Shown in pieces: positions 23,360-34,567 of a stretch of DNA of 64,000 nt. This DNA comes from Sambucus nigra (lineage: Eukaryota; Streptophyta; Magnoliopsida; Dipsacales; Adoxaceae), in assembly GCA_949130495.1 (NCBI GenBank), contig OX422213.1:51470284-51534283 (forward strand). The letters are read 5' to 3'. Position 1 is the first letter of the stretch, and each line of letters begins with the position of its first letter. Position numbers and translations under genes: made by a program. The notes under the pieces are model-generated. The model saw only the letters and a program-made list of their open reading frames with translations. It ran no database searches and was not told where the DNA came from.

Positions 23360-23799
23360 TTTTGCTTATACGATGGTGTTTGTTAAGAATACGATCCCAG
23401 CAAACTTTTAGCAAAGATATAGACACGTTTAAATGCTGTCAAGTTAAAGAGTAAGAACATTACTACATATACACACTTTTTTATCCATTTCTAATACCTG
23501 CCTAATAAGATAAAACAATAGAGGGTTGTAATTGCTATCCTGACGGGACCTTATCACTAAGGTATAAACAGTTACAGCATTGGGTATGGGATATGTGTAC
23601 CAAAGTGGATACACATATCTTTATCCTACCGAGTAAACATATTTCATAATCTTTATTTACGCCGAATTGGTTGTATTTTGTCAGCAAAAGACAAAATTTG
23701 CCATGCTCAAGACCCAAAATGAACTATAATGTCGTGTGGTTAATTTATAAATAAGAGTGCGCTTGCAATCAATGAATAAATTTATTTAATAAAATTTTA
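23360..23799. other. Intergenic stretch, no gene seen
   Basis: No coding, RNA or repeat signature was recognised between the E6-like gene and the copia LTR region. Confidence 0.4.
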
Positions 23800-25060
23800 A
23801 TTTTATGCTCAAATTTTAATTAAGACCCTAAAATATGCATTTAATTGTGATGGAAAATTAATAAGAATTATCTAGCATTCACAACCAAGCAATCACAAAA
23901 TAGTTTTGAGGAAACATCCCCAATAGGGGCAAAACCTTTTATTTCTCTATAAACTGGAAATATCCAACTTACAATTACATGGCAGAAATATAGCGTTTTT
24001 ATAACGACGAAATACACTCAGGTGTCGGTTCGAAGTCTTCAGCAAGAGATTCCCCCAATTGGTCAGTAATGGAGAGACAGTCTTCTTCTCCATAAGGGTT
24101 ACTTCAGATGAATAAGATGAATAAGATGAATAATCAAGTCACTAATAATTCACATAAATGATATGGAATTTTTGCAGTGAATGAAAAAGGGTTTAAAGCC
24201 TAAAAGATAAAGTCTTTTGGTGCATCAAAAATGCAGAAACGGAGTTTTGGAAGACTTGCAAAACCTAACTTCGTAGCAAGTATAAATAGGCTAATAAAAA
24301 GTTGATAAGGTGGAAGTCGTTCGAACAACATTTGCATGTCGTTTGAACGACATCTAATGTCGTTACTAACGATGCTAACAACCCAAAAAATGTAAAACAG
24401 TATGGGTTCGTTTGATGTAGGCGTCAAACGACCTTTCAAACGACATGTGTTGTCGTTAGAAGCAGTCGTTCGAACAACTTCTCAATGTCGTTTGAACGAC
24501 ACAAGTGAAAAATATTTCCTTAAAAATTCTCGCCTATAGGGCTCAAAAAATAGTTTTTGACTTTGAAAAATGCCTCAATTTTTATAAAAATAATTTATAA
24601 AAATATCTCAAATAAATACGTGAACATTAATAACTCCAATTAATCATTTTACCTTTTTAACGTAGTGGAGTTAGCGGGATAGAGGCAGTTGAAGATGCAC
24701 GATGCACGTAGTCAATAATGGGTGCGTGTTGATGATGCGTGTAGCTCAAGATTGGGATGATGGACGTCAAGGTAGAACGTATGAAGACGTGTCGAGATGT
24801 AACGGTATATGACATACTAACTGTGATCTAGGACAAAACGAAAATTCCTAGATTCTATACGAACATTTATAAAACATGTCCTTATAATATATATGCCGGT
24901 ACATTCATAAAAAATCCGAATTATGCTATCCAACAAAAATATGAGGCATACAATCTAATATCCCCAAAAACCCATGAATGGAAATATCAAATAATCATGT
25001 CTTTAAAATCTTCAACATCTTCAAAGCTTTAATTCTCCAACGTTTATTTGTTATCATCAA
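23800..25060 (-). repeat. Probable 3' LTR of the SIRE-type copia element (edges approximate)
   Basis: Read on the minus strand this region has the layout of a copia LTR. A cluster of self-complementary CGTTCGAAC/CGTTTGAACG words (24308-24505) lies upstream of a TATA-like CCTATTTATACTTG. Further downstream are AAATAAAAGGTTTTGCCCC and GGGGATGTTTCCTCAAAAC, of the kind found near copia U5 ends. It lies downstream of the RNase H domain of the minus-strand element. I could not fix the termini, and no second LTR copy was found to confirm it. Confidence 0.5.
24308..24505. repeat. Cluster of CGTTCGAAC / CGTTTGAACG palindromes in a copia LTR
   Basis: At least four full words built around TTCGAA or TTTGAACGACA occur, with several half-words TCGTTA or AACGACAT between them. 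They are spaced roughly 20-40 bp in two groups near 24308-24360 and 24420-24505. The arrangement resembles clusters in gypsy LTRs of this window, although the host is a different superfamily. Confidence 0.8.
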
Positions 25061-26560
25061 GGTGTGCAAAAAAATAAATGATCCTCACTTTTGTACCTAC
25101 ACACATGAGACAATAAATAAATACCCGTGACCCGCAAAAGTTTGAAATATAATGATAAGCAGAAAATCGATGTCAATTAAGCTCAAGGAAATCATTATTA
25201 AACCAAATAAGAAAGCAAAACATGTCCTCCATAATTCGTTCTCCCCTTTTTATGATGTGCCCAAATAAACAAATAAGAAGAACACAATGCAATGCATATG
25301 GAGAGTGTCATAAGGTAATAAACTACTCTTTTTCAAATTTTCAAATTTTCTTTTACAAAAAAAAAATACAATAAAGAATCACACCATGAAAGAACACGGA
25401 AATAAAAAAAAGTCGATGATAGCATAAATGAAGGGATGAGATCAAATTCGATAGGAAAATCAGCACAAATAATCATAACATATGCGCACGATGAATTTTG
25501 GATATTCTTAACGAATGAACTCAACATATTCCTTAGGTATAAAAATAGTGGAATTATTAGAAATTGACTCAATCTAAATAACAAATCAAAGTTCAAAGTG
25601 ATTTCCACACCAATAATGCCCAAAACTATTTAATGCTTTTTCGAAATTTTCAAGAAAGTGCAAACCGGTTGATATACATATCCAACCAAACTCCCTCAAA
25701 TGTAATAATGATCAGAGAATGATATTTCTTTTGTTGTGAATGATCATATCAACCTAAACTAGTTTGGCATTGGCTACTTTTTTCAATGCCATACTTTTTT
25801 TTTCTCTTTTTAATCCAATGGGTCTTATTTACTTTTTTCATTGCACCATTTTTTTATCCGATTTAAACGGTGGCATAATCGCAAAGGATATTAAGAATAC
25901 CTTTCGTAGCCCTTCCATGTTTTTCACACAACATATATACATTGAAACAAATTCCTCACTGGCAACGGTTATTACATGCATTACTATTATTATTCTTGTT
26001 TTATCGCATTTGGTTCGTCGTATGGGCAAAATTGATACGAAAACAATCAAACCAACATGTGACAGACAAGCACAAAATTCAAATAAAACCATGCATGTGT
26101 GCATTAAAGGAGTTAAGGAGTCAAACATGTATAAAGATATCACTAATCACATATCAATGATTCCAAATAATGTAAAGCACATGGATGAAATGATGTAGCA
26201 TCTCAAATCACTATCCAAAAGTCACGTGGAATATGAAAATGAATTTGTGTCTATGGCTATCTTAAACGTTCATCCATAAAAGGTGTAAACAAAATACAAA
26301 ACACTTTTATGTTTTTCAAAAAATTTACAAAAATAAAATCTTTTTGTCTTTTTCAAAAATTTATCAAAAACAAATTCTTTTTTAATTTTTAATTTTAATA
26401 AAAATAGAAAATATTTTTGTATTTTTCTAAAAATATGAAAAAAAGTGAAAATATGCTGCAAAAATTATACAAATGATACAATCTAGCAATATGAATCATA
26501 TGATATGAACATGAAAAGTGCATCCTATTCTAGACATGGTAACCACCCCGGAGTCAACTA
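25061..26560 (-). other. 3' untranslated/spacer region of the SIRE-type copia element
   Basis: Sequence between the RNase H domain and the LTR, as is long in SIRE-type elements. On the minus strand GGGCACATCATAAAAAGGGG near 25240-25260 resembles their polypurine region. Short open frames (for example 25333-25623, minus) have no recognisable domain. An envelope-like gene sits here in some relatives, but nothing here supports one. Confidence 0.45.
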
Positions 26561-28133
26561 TGCAAATTCCTAATGACTTCCAAAGACTCTCAAGTCTAAG
26601 GGCTTCGTGAAAATATCGGCTAACTGAAGATTGGTGGATACAAAACTCAAGGACGCGACTTTTTCTTCGACTAATTCACGGATAAAGTTCTCGCGTATCT
26701 TAATGGATTTTGTGTGTGAATGCTATACTGGATTACGGGATATTTGTATCGCTCTCGCGTTATCACAAGAAATAGTCATGGTGTCCTGTGATATCCTATA
26801 ATCCTCCAATATCTGCTTCATCCATAGAAGTTGTGTGAAACAATTTCCGACGGCTATGTACTCAACCTCCATAGTGGATAAAAAGATGGAGTTTTGCTTC
26901 TTGCTCAACCAAGAGACAAGAGAATAACCAAAGAAGAAACATCCACCAGAAGTGCTCCTACATCCATTTGCATCCCCGACCCAATTGGCATCCGAATAGG
27001 CGGATAAATGGTCGTCAGTATCAAATGAATACCAAATGTCATATGAGAGAGACCCACTCACGTATTTTATAATATGCTTAAGTGAGTCTCTTTTGGGGAT
27101 ACCTGATATCGCGCACAGACTCCAACACTAAAGGCGATATCGGGATAACTAGCAGTCAAGTAGAGAAAACTACCTATAATACTCCGATAAAAAGGTTTGA
27201 TCTACGTTCTTGCTTGAAGTGTCCTTATTAAGCTTAGTTGAGGTACTCATCGGGGTATGTGCGGGCTTAGCGAAGTCTAAACCAAATTTCTTCACAAGGT
27301 CTCTTGCATACTTGGATTGGGAGATGAACATCCTATCCTCTAGTTGGCGAACTTGGAGACCAAGGAAGAATGTAAACTAACCAACCACGCTCATCTCGAA
27401 CTCACTCTTTATCCCCTCCTCAAAGTCGTGAGCATGGGGGAGCACGTGGATTCAAAGACTATGCCATCCACACAGACCTGAGCAACCAAAATAGCACCAT
27501 TTCCTCTCCTAACAAACAACGTCTTATCAACTCCCCCTCTCTTGAAGCCACGGGATAAGAGATAGGAAGTAAGCCTCTCGTACCAAGCACGGGGTGCTTG
27601 CTTCAAACCATACAGGGCTTTTCTCAGATAATAGACGTGTTGAGAGTGCTTAGGGTCTTCAAACCATTTTGACTGTTCCAAGTAAACCTCCTTATGTAGA
27701 ATGCCATTCAGAAAGGCACTCTTGACATCCATCTGATATAACTTGAAGTGTAGATGACATGCGATGGCGAGTAGTAAACGTATGAATTCAAGCCTCGCAA
27801 CATGAGCAAATGCCTCGTTAAAGTCTACACCCTCTATTTGTGTGTAGCTCTGAGAGACCAACTTAGCCTTATTTCAAATAATGGTAATATTGTCAACCAT
27901 CTTATTCTTATAGGTCCACTTGGTACTAATCACATTCTTCTCACTAGGTCGGGGGACTAGTTCCCAGACATCATTCTTTCTAAACTAAAGCAACTCATCT
28001 TGCATAGCGAATATCCAGTGTTCATCTTTGAGTGTTTCTTTGACATTCTTGGGCTTAACTTTAGATGTGTAGGACATAAAGCTAATCACGTTCTCTAACT
28101 GAGCACGAGTCTTGACCCCTAAAATGGGATATC
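26561..28133 (-). pseudogene. pol: SIRE-type Ty1/copia pol: reverse transcriptase and RNase H
   Basis: This is the downstream half of a minus-strand copia polyprotein. From 28133 downward it reads through TKWTYKNK, the palm motif YQMDVKSAFLNGILHKEVYL and YGLKQAPRAWYERL (RVT_2 family, 27861-27409). It then shows RNase H motifs SDANWVGD, STSGGCFFFG, VSWLSKKQN and STMEVEYIA (27061-26723). The catalytic YVDD position reads CVDG, so the enzyme would be dead, and several stops break the frame. The SKKQN and STSGG blocks point to the SIRE/Maximus lineage. The upstream half resumes beyond the large insertion, at 41704. The intact product would copy element RNA and degrade the RNA strand. Confidence 0.9.
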
Positions 28134-28406
28134 TGTAATACTCCGTACTTTTAAAGATATTTAAATTGCAAAAGTGGGCGTAATTTGGTAATTTGAGGAA
28201 TTACCGTGAATAGTAATTTTGGAATTTATGAGTGTAATTAAATAAATTTAGAATATAAAGAGAATTATGAATATTAGTCTGTAAGTATCAGATTAATATT
28301 TACGTGGATCATATTTTCTTACGAGACTAAGTATACGAGTGGATTATTTTAATTACATGTTGCAATTGGGTAAAGCGACAAGGGATAATATTTTAATTGA
28401 AAAACA

Positions 28407-29639
28407 TGTACCACCCCGCCCGCCCGGGGAGAGCGAACGGAGCGCTAATGCGATAAAATAAATCCAAATCCACAAGTGACAAGGTATAGAGCATCTAAAT
28501 AAACCCACAATCATATAAATCCACTAATCTCAATTCTTCAATTATAACAAGTCTCTCGAATTAAAATTACAACAACTAAGTCGAAAATAAAATACAAATC
28601 TCCAAAGCTCTATACATCAAAATAATACAAATCTTTCCCAAACAATCCTCGATAAAATCAATCTCCATAGCGCCCAAAAATCCGCGCTAACCTGCCATTA
28701 AAAGAAAATATGGGGAAGTACACAATACGACAAGAAAGATGCTCAACAAATATATATTAGCGATGAATAAAACGTAACAACACGAGTACGAATATTCAAA
28801 TCGAAATGCAAATCTCAAAGAATTTATCAATATAATTTCTCAACAACACTTTAACCGGGTCACCAGGCCTCACCACATCCGTATATGCTTTATCAAGCCA
28901 TAGCCCGGGAAACAGGAATTTTGGCGGGTGCCCAACCTCCGTGCCATATTAAAATCTCATGACAACGTGCTCAACAACAATATAATGATACCACATGAAT
29001 CAAAATAATTTCAACAATTATTTTCCAGATTTCAATGAATTTATCAATTCAAATATGAGTTCAGTTAACAAGAATTCAAAAAGAATCACACTCGCGAGAT
29101 TTAAGGAGCATATTGTGTAAAACCCCATACCTCAAACCATGATGAGAAACCAACGATCACATCCTCAAGATCAACTCAAAAGATCTACAAAATCTCCTCC
29201 AAGAACCTCCAACAAAATAGACCCAAGAACACCTCTAATCTAAGGTTGGAACTCACAAATCTCAAGGGCCAATGTGTATATAAAAAGAAGAGGAATATAA
29301 AATATATTTGCTGCCAAAAGTTGGGTCAAAAGTATGTTAAAAGGTTTGCCCACGACTTCCTTTTATAATGAAAAGAATTGAAGAGTTGGAATCCAAAAGA
29401 CTCCTTTAAATAAGGCAAATAAATGAAGAGTTGGAAGTCAAAACAACTCCAAGAGTTAAAAACATTTAAAAATCATTTTAAAATCCGTTTTAACTCCGAT
29501 TTCGAAACCGTTTGAAAATCTCGCCTTTAAAAATAATAACCAACATATTTGAGAAATAAAAATAATTTTATCAAAAACTTTATTTTCCTCCATTTTCCAA
29601 AATTAATTAAAATAGTCCAAAATTACGCGGGTTGTTACA
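28407..29639 (-). repeat. 3' LTR of the miniature element
   Basis: About 1233 bp, differing from its partner by scattered substitutions and small indels seen by eye. Its terminus reads TGTACCACCCCGCCCGCC on the plus strand, where the partner has TGTAACACCCCGCCCGCT. Confidence 0.92.
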
Positions 29640-29873
29640 CTTCCCCACTAACAATGGAATTTCGCCCTCGAAATTCGCCGAATGCCTAACTCTCAAAATC
29701 AGGCCAACAATCTCCAAAATAATCTCGTCTCCAAAAATAAATTCCTCACATCTAATCTCGAAACCTAACACGAATATCACCTAAAATTTGCTATCTCCAA
29801 AAATTGCTAACCACGCAATGAACCCAAAATCCAAGCCCCGAGGGTTGTCGTATACCTAAGCTCTGATACCATT

Positions 29874-31105
29874 TGTAACACCCCGCCCGCTCGGGGAGAG
29901 CGAACGGAGCGCGAATGCGATAAAATAAATCCAAATTCACAAGTGACAAGGTATAGAGCATCTAAATAAACCCACAATCATATAAATCCACTAATCTCAA
30001 TTCTTCAATTACAACAAGTCTCTCGAATTAAAATTACAACAACTAACTCGAAAATAAAATACAAATATCCAAAGCTCTATACATCAAAATAATACAAATC
30101 TTTCCCAAACAATCCTCGATAAAATCAATCTCCATAGCGCCCAAAAATCCGCGCTAACCTGCCACTAAAAGAAAATATGGGGAAGTACACAATACACAAG
30201 AAAGATGCTCAACAAATATATATTAGCGATGAATAAAACGTAAGAACACGAGTACGAATATTCAAATCAAAATGCAAATCTCAAACCATTTATCAATATA
30301 ATTTCTCAACAACACTTTAACCGGGTCACCAGGCCTCACCACATCCGTAAATGCTTTATCAAGCCATAGCCCGGGAAACAGGAATTTTAGCGGGTGCCCA
30401 ACCTCCGTGCCATATTAAAATCTCATGACAACGTGCTCAACAACAATATAATGATACCACATGAATCAAAATAATTTCAATAATTATTTTCCAGATTTCA
30501 ATGAATTTATCAATTCAAATATGAGTTCAGTTAACAAGAATTCAAAAAGAATGACACTCGCGAGATTTAAGGAGCATATTGTGTAAAACCCCATACCTCA
30601 AACCATGATGAGAAACCAACGATCACATCCTCAAGATCAACTCAAAAGATCTACAAAATCTCCTCCAAGAACCTCCAACAAAATAGCCCCAAGAACACCT
30701 CTAATCTAAGATTGGAACTCACAAATCTCAAGGGCCAATGTGTATATAAAAAGAAGAGGAATATAAAATATATTTGTTGCCAAAAGTTGAGCCAAAAGTA
30801 TGTTAAAAGGTTTGCCCACGACTTTCTTTTATAATGCAAAGAAATGAAGAGTTGGAATCCAAAAGACTCCTTTAAATAAGACAAATAAATGAAGAGTTGG
30901 AAGTCAAAACAACTCCAAGAGTTAAAAACATTTAAAAATCATTTTAAAATCCGTTTTAACTCCGATTTCGAAACCGTTTGAAATTCCCGCCTTTAAAAAT
31001 AATAACCAACATATTTGAGCAATAAAAATAATTTTATCAAAAACTTTATTTTCCTCCATTTTCCAAAATTAATTAAAATAGCCCAAAATTACGCGGATTG
31101 TTACA
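29874..31105 (-). repeat. 5' LTR of the miniature element
   Basis: About 1232 bp, directly repeated with 28407-29639. It lies next to the primer-binding site, which marks it as the 5' LTR in element orientation. Short open frames inside it have no recognisable domain. Confidence 0.92.
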
Positions 31106-31363
31106 AAACACACGTATTAAAATGTGTTGAGTTTAATTAGTGAAATTTTGTTAAGTGACTCGGATGGAGATTTCGAGTGCGCGGTTGGGTTCGGAATGGC
31201 CGAGATAGTCAAAATTAAGTATCAGGGGGTAGCGTTTAGGTCCCGAAGATTTTTGGACTAGTAGGGACTCACAATTGAGTACACGAGTCATTTTACAATT
31301 GCGTATACACCTAATTTCTAGATTAATAAGGGAAGAACCCTCATTTCCCCCACAATTCAACCC

Positions 31364-31414
<51 letters not shown>

Positions 31415-31840
31415 AGAGAAGAAGGAAGAAGAGAAGAGAGGAAGGAAGGAAGAAAGGGGGATTTCCGGCCAAGCTCCGTCGGATTCGACGTGGGGTTGTC
31501 AGATTTTATCCACGAGCCAAGTGTTTAATTTGCTTTATGATTTAGTGTGTTTATTTCTCATATTATAGTTGGTGTAAAACTATAAAGGTTTTTGGGTTGG
31601 ATTTTCGTGAATCAAACGGGTTTTCGGAAGATTAAACGGATAAAACTCGGTTAATATCCAATTTGAGAAACTTAAGAATTAATAAATAAAAAAGTTGTTG
31701 AAAATTGGTTCTAGGATGATTAGAGCCCCTCTGATGTATGTATATGTTGTTGATTAAGGTTGGAGGATGTTAGAAAAGGATATAAAATCTTGGGGGAAGC
31801 TTTAATAGCCGAACATCTTGTCGGAGAAGAAGCTGCCCAG

Positions 31841-31880
31841 ATCGATCGATCGATCCATGGCGAGGGATCGATCGATCGGT
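31841..31880. repeat. Paired ATCGATCG palindromes in the LARD 5' LTR
   Basis: GATCGATCGATCGATCC and GGATCGATCGATCGGTCC are separated by about eight bases (ATGGCGAG). The two arms can pair into a hairpin. The 3' LTR carries the matching pair at 38967-39014. Confidence 0.85.
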
Positions 31881-34567
31881 CCTACGGTTATTTTGGCAGT
31901 TTTGGCTTGTTTGGTTTAAATGGGATAAATTCCAAACTTTAATATTTTTAGCTTATTTATTTGAGAAAATAAATATCCAACTAAGGAAAATTATTCCTAG
32001 CCTTTTAAGGGAGTTAATTGGGGTTAGGAATGTGCAAAATTGGTGTGGCACATAATGTGTATTTTTGAGGAAAATAAATTGTAGAGATAGATATTTGGGG
32101 TTCCTAAAAATAGCGTGCGGACTTCTAAATTATTATTTGAGTGAGGCGTGTACCTTGGGTTAGTTGAAAGTAAAATTCAATACTTACTAAAATAGGGGTG
32201 TTTGGGAGGAGTAACACTCTGGCTGGTATTTCGGCAGACGATTTTATTTACTAAATCGTGCACGTAGAAAATGTACTTATATGCTAATTTTGGTTGAGTA
32301 AAATCCTACGAGGTGACTAGGATGGAATTTAGGATATGGGCTAAAGAGAATTGAGCAGTTATCCTATAAGTCTATTGACGACCATTATTATAGGTGATGA
32401 GATACCTATGAAAGTAAGATACATAGTGCGTATGCTACTATATTACTACGAATTGGTATATTCGGGATTATATATACAAATCCTTATGAAGTAATTAAGG
32501 TGCGAGTTATATATTAGTAAGAGAATACTTATAGGGTAGTATTTTAAGCGTGTGAATACTTATATTATTACGAATGGGAACATTCGAGGTTATTGGTTAT
32601 CGCTATAAGAGTTTGGCAATTATAGCCATAATATATTGAGAAGTGATATAGATTATATATACGATGTCGTTAATGTACATATAATACAAGACGAATAAAT
32701 ATGTTGGTGATATTGGTATTATCATCGTGCGGTGAGAAAAGCTCAAAAATAGTATATTAAGGATTAGTCATAATCGACAAATGGGTAAGATATTCGAGAT
32801 ATAAATATACTACGTATGGGATTTATTATATGCATTGTGCGTATGCCCTGATGTTATTATGTATATGGGATAAATGAATACCTATGGGGATTATATATAT
32901 GTGAGATGAATACCTATTGTTATTATATGTATAGATGAGACGAATACCTATCGTTATCATATGGTTGTGTGAATACCTCACTGATGTTATATTTATATAG
33001 GTGGAATGCGTACCTATATTATTGTTTATTATGTGTATGACATACCTACCTTATTTGCTATCACAGGAGGTTGTAGGAAGAGGAAAATCTTATCTTATGT
33101 GCCTTCAGGGGGATTTAGATTTCGTACCTCAAGAATATAGGACTGTGAAGAACTTATTTGTGAGTCGATAAGTCTGCTGGCTATGGGAGCGTAGGTATGT
33201 GCGTGACCCATAGGTACGTGAACTATGGGAGCGTAGGTATCGCCTTCAATATGTGTGATTTGTATTTATATGGTTCCTGAGTGATTCGGAACACGTGATC
33301 CTTATGTACGTGATGTATTGGGATTTGATAGCAGAGTATGCACGCACCACAGCTTAGCCTAGGGGTGCTATATATGTATATATGTATTGAGAGTAATATA
33401 TATGTATATTTGTGATGTTCCACTGCTGCTTAGTAGATGAGAATAACTAAGCTACTTATATTATAGCTCGGTGGATTGATTATTATATTTATGATTGTAA
33501 TTGGTATAATTATACTTGTTACGTATTGTATATATGAAATGAGATATCATATGACGTAAACTTGTATAAAGTTAAAAGAATGAATAAAGTGATATTCTCC
33601 TTCCGGTAGACTTATATCCGGATTTATATGAATATGCATCATAGGTTCTAGTGAGAACTATATATATATACGGGATGGATATAATGTGGTTTGTACTGAG
33701 GGCCTAATGGATCCCAACGATCAACATTATCAAGTAGTAGTGTATCGGGGGGGGGGGGGGGGGGTTCCTTGTTTGGATTTCGCTTCGCGAGAAACCCCAC
33801 GCACGAACGTAGAGCAATGTTGGGAATGGGGAGAAGTTTAGCCTTTAGTACTCGGATTTATGAATATTTTTAGAAGATGGGTGAAATACATTAGTTAGGC
33901 AGGGTAGCTTAACTAGGTTGCTTAAAAGGTATGCGATAGTCGTGCACTATTAGAATAGGGGTGAGGTGTATCTCATGAGAGTGCGATACCAGTTTAAATA
34001 TGAGAAATATCATATTTTAAAAATATGGATTTTAAGCACTTGATAAAACGTTTTCAAAACTCGGGCTCTGACTCATTTCTCTATTTTTTCCCTCTCTTGC
34101 TATATCTATATATATTGGTATCCATACACAGGGACGCCTGAATGGTGATTCCTTCGAGTCAGACGTTTGCTGCAGCAGCTGGGGATGTAAGCAGGTTTAT
34201 TATAGACGCTTTTATTATTGAGATCTAGATAGGAGGTATTGTTGAAACGTTCGGGTTGATGGCCCAACTGTACTCATTTATTCTTTTACCGCCTTTTAGT
34301 GCGGCATTCGATTTGGTTGTATTAATTTCATACCGAGTGTTCGGTTATTTTATTTCATTTCATTTGTTGCATATAGACTGTTGTGATTATTTTATTTGAA
34401 TGGTTTGGTTAAAAAGATTAATTAATTAAAAGTTCAATGCCAGCCTAATAGGTTATTAGTAATTAAATTGGTTTTTGACAGTGATGCTGAGAATGAACCA
34501 TATGAGACTCCTGTTTTAATTTGGTATAGGAGTGATCGCCCGATATTTTATTAGGCGGGGTGCCATA

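Larger units (their letters stand above)
28407..31105 (-). mobile_element. Miniature non-autonomous LTR retrotransposon, TSD aaaca
   Basis: Two nearly identical LTRs of about 1.23 kb (28407-29639 and 29874-31105) enclose only 234 bp. Orientation is minus: LTRs begin TGTAACAAYCCGCG and end GGGCGGGGTG(T/G)TACA. The primer-binding site TGGTATCAGAGC is at 29860-29871 (minus) and a purine tract TAGTGGGGAAG lies against the 3' LTR at 29640-29650. The aaaca duplication flanks it exactly (28402-28406 and 31106-31110). It has no gag or pol. It resembles a TRIM in layout, but its LTRs are longer than the few hundred bp usual for that class. Confidence 0.93.
28134..34567 (+). repeat. 5' LTR of the LARD-like element, with a nested miniature element
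   Basis: Starts TGTAATACTCCGTAC and ends GGCGGGGTGCCATA just before the primer-binding site. Removing the nested element 28407-31105 leaves about 3.7 kb that aligns along its length with the 3' LTR. Notable parts are a GA tract (about 31364-31410), the palindrome pair at 31841-31880, the GCGTAGGTATGTGCGTGACC box (33190-33209), an 18-G run (33747-33764) and the GGTTCCTTGTTTGGATTT box. Compared with the 3' LTR, the donor-like box reads GAGCCAAGTG instead of GAGGCAAGTG. Confidence 0.9.

Noticed and set aside
25333..25623. Envelope-like gene in the SIRE-type element
   Set aside because: The short open frame has no signal peptide, transmembrane pattern or coiled coil that would support it.
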